Under the pieces are notes generated by a model. The model had not been told where the DNA came from. It searched no databases and worked only from the letters and a program-made list of their open reading frames with translations. Shown here piece after piece: positions 63,910 through 64,000 of a stretch of 64,000 nucleotides of DNA (position 1 is the first letter of the stretch; each line of letters starts with the position of its first letter). The DNA is taken from contig JAJDTB010000068.1 in the NCBI GenBank assembly GCA_022827345.1, positions 62,001 to 126,000 of the forward strand, read 5' to 3'. The translations under genes were made by a program, and so were the position numbers. The DNA is from Gemmatimonadota bacterium (GTDB lineage: Bacteria > Gemmatimonadota > Gemmatimonadetes > Longimicrobiales > Gaopeijiaceae).

Positions 63910-64000
63910 GCTGTGCCGCTGAGGTTCCGGGTGTCCGTGGATGAATCCCGCTTCGCGCCTGGAGTGGCGAGGCGCCCGGGTGTCCGGAAGATAGGCAATC
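63910..64000. other. Window end, no gene seen
   Basis: The last 91 nt are upstream of the acyl-CoA dehydrogenase start. They hold no open frame of note and no clear promoter hexamers. Confidence 0.5.

Overview
The window is GC-rich chromosomal DNA whose gene content fits a free-living, menaquinone-using member of the Gemmatimonadota or a close relative. This is an inference from many secreted beta-propeller lipoproteins, a SusC/SusD pair with S9 peptidases, an E. coli-type FbaB aldolase and several amidohydrolases, not from a marker gene. No rRNA, tRNA or CRISPR array was recognised.

Layout. 1-6275: end of a GNAT acetyltransferase gene, fbaB, a 1054-residue secreted BNR-repeat protein and a beta-propeller lipoprotein. 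6465-12966: secreted LVIVD-repeat protein, two small membrane proteins, an SDR/DUF2867 protein and an alpha/beta-hydrolase lipoprotein. 13202-16390: leuC-leuD-leuA on the minus strand; LeuA lacks its regulatory domain. 16391-29007: an accessory, defence-like island. It has a subtilase/AAA ATPase operon with a truncated third gene, a translationally coupled ATPase pair (one with C-terminal TPR-like repeats), a divergent nucleoside-deoxyribosyltransferase/TIR-like gene sharing a promoter region with a strong inverted repeat, a GHKL ATPase, and broken remnants (a probable SNF2 helicase piece and a frameshifted fragment). 29123-38961: M19-like protein, DUF1499 protein, D-aminoacylase-like amidohydrolase, a toxin-antitoxin pair with its operator, a sirtuin, an NHL-repeat lipoprotein, a beta-propeller lipoprotein, and an NAD-salvage pair (nicotinate phosphoribosyltransferase and nicotinamidase-like). 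39055-49299: minus-strand SusC, SusD, two S9 peptidases and an amidohydrolase, probably a peptide uptake and degradation unit. 49416-52123: ppk1 and a TonB-plug-like lipoprotein. 52770-60718: menaquinone cluster menF-menD-menB-menA-menE followed by tyrS, with several 4-nt overlaps. 61519-63909: acyl-CoA dehydrogenase/oxidase with an unusual N-terminal extension.

The least explained signal is a family of six AT-rich, 39-bp elements scattered through the window. Each is two imperfect 18-bp dyads (TGTAA-N8-TTACA type) separated by exactly 3 bp. They lie at 9194, 16668, 26728, 38995, 42603 and 58199. Four lie 32-36 nt beyond a stop codon, and one lies inside menE, next to ten perfect copies of a 9-bp coding repeat. 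A second unexplained structure is a pair of identically built 34-bp inverted repeats (11-12-11) at 61427-61511. The best candidate for an undescribed system is the 20.5-26.2 kb part of the island: coupled sensor-like ATPases opposite a possible NAD/nucleoside-cleaving effector, beside a subtilase-AAA protease machine.
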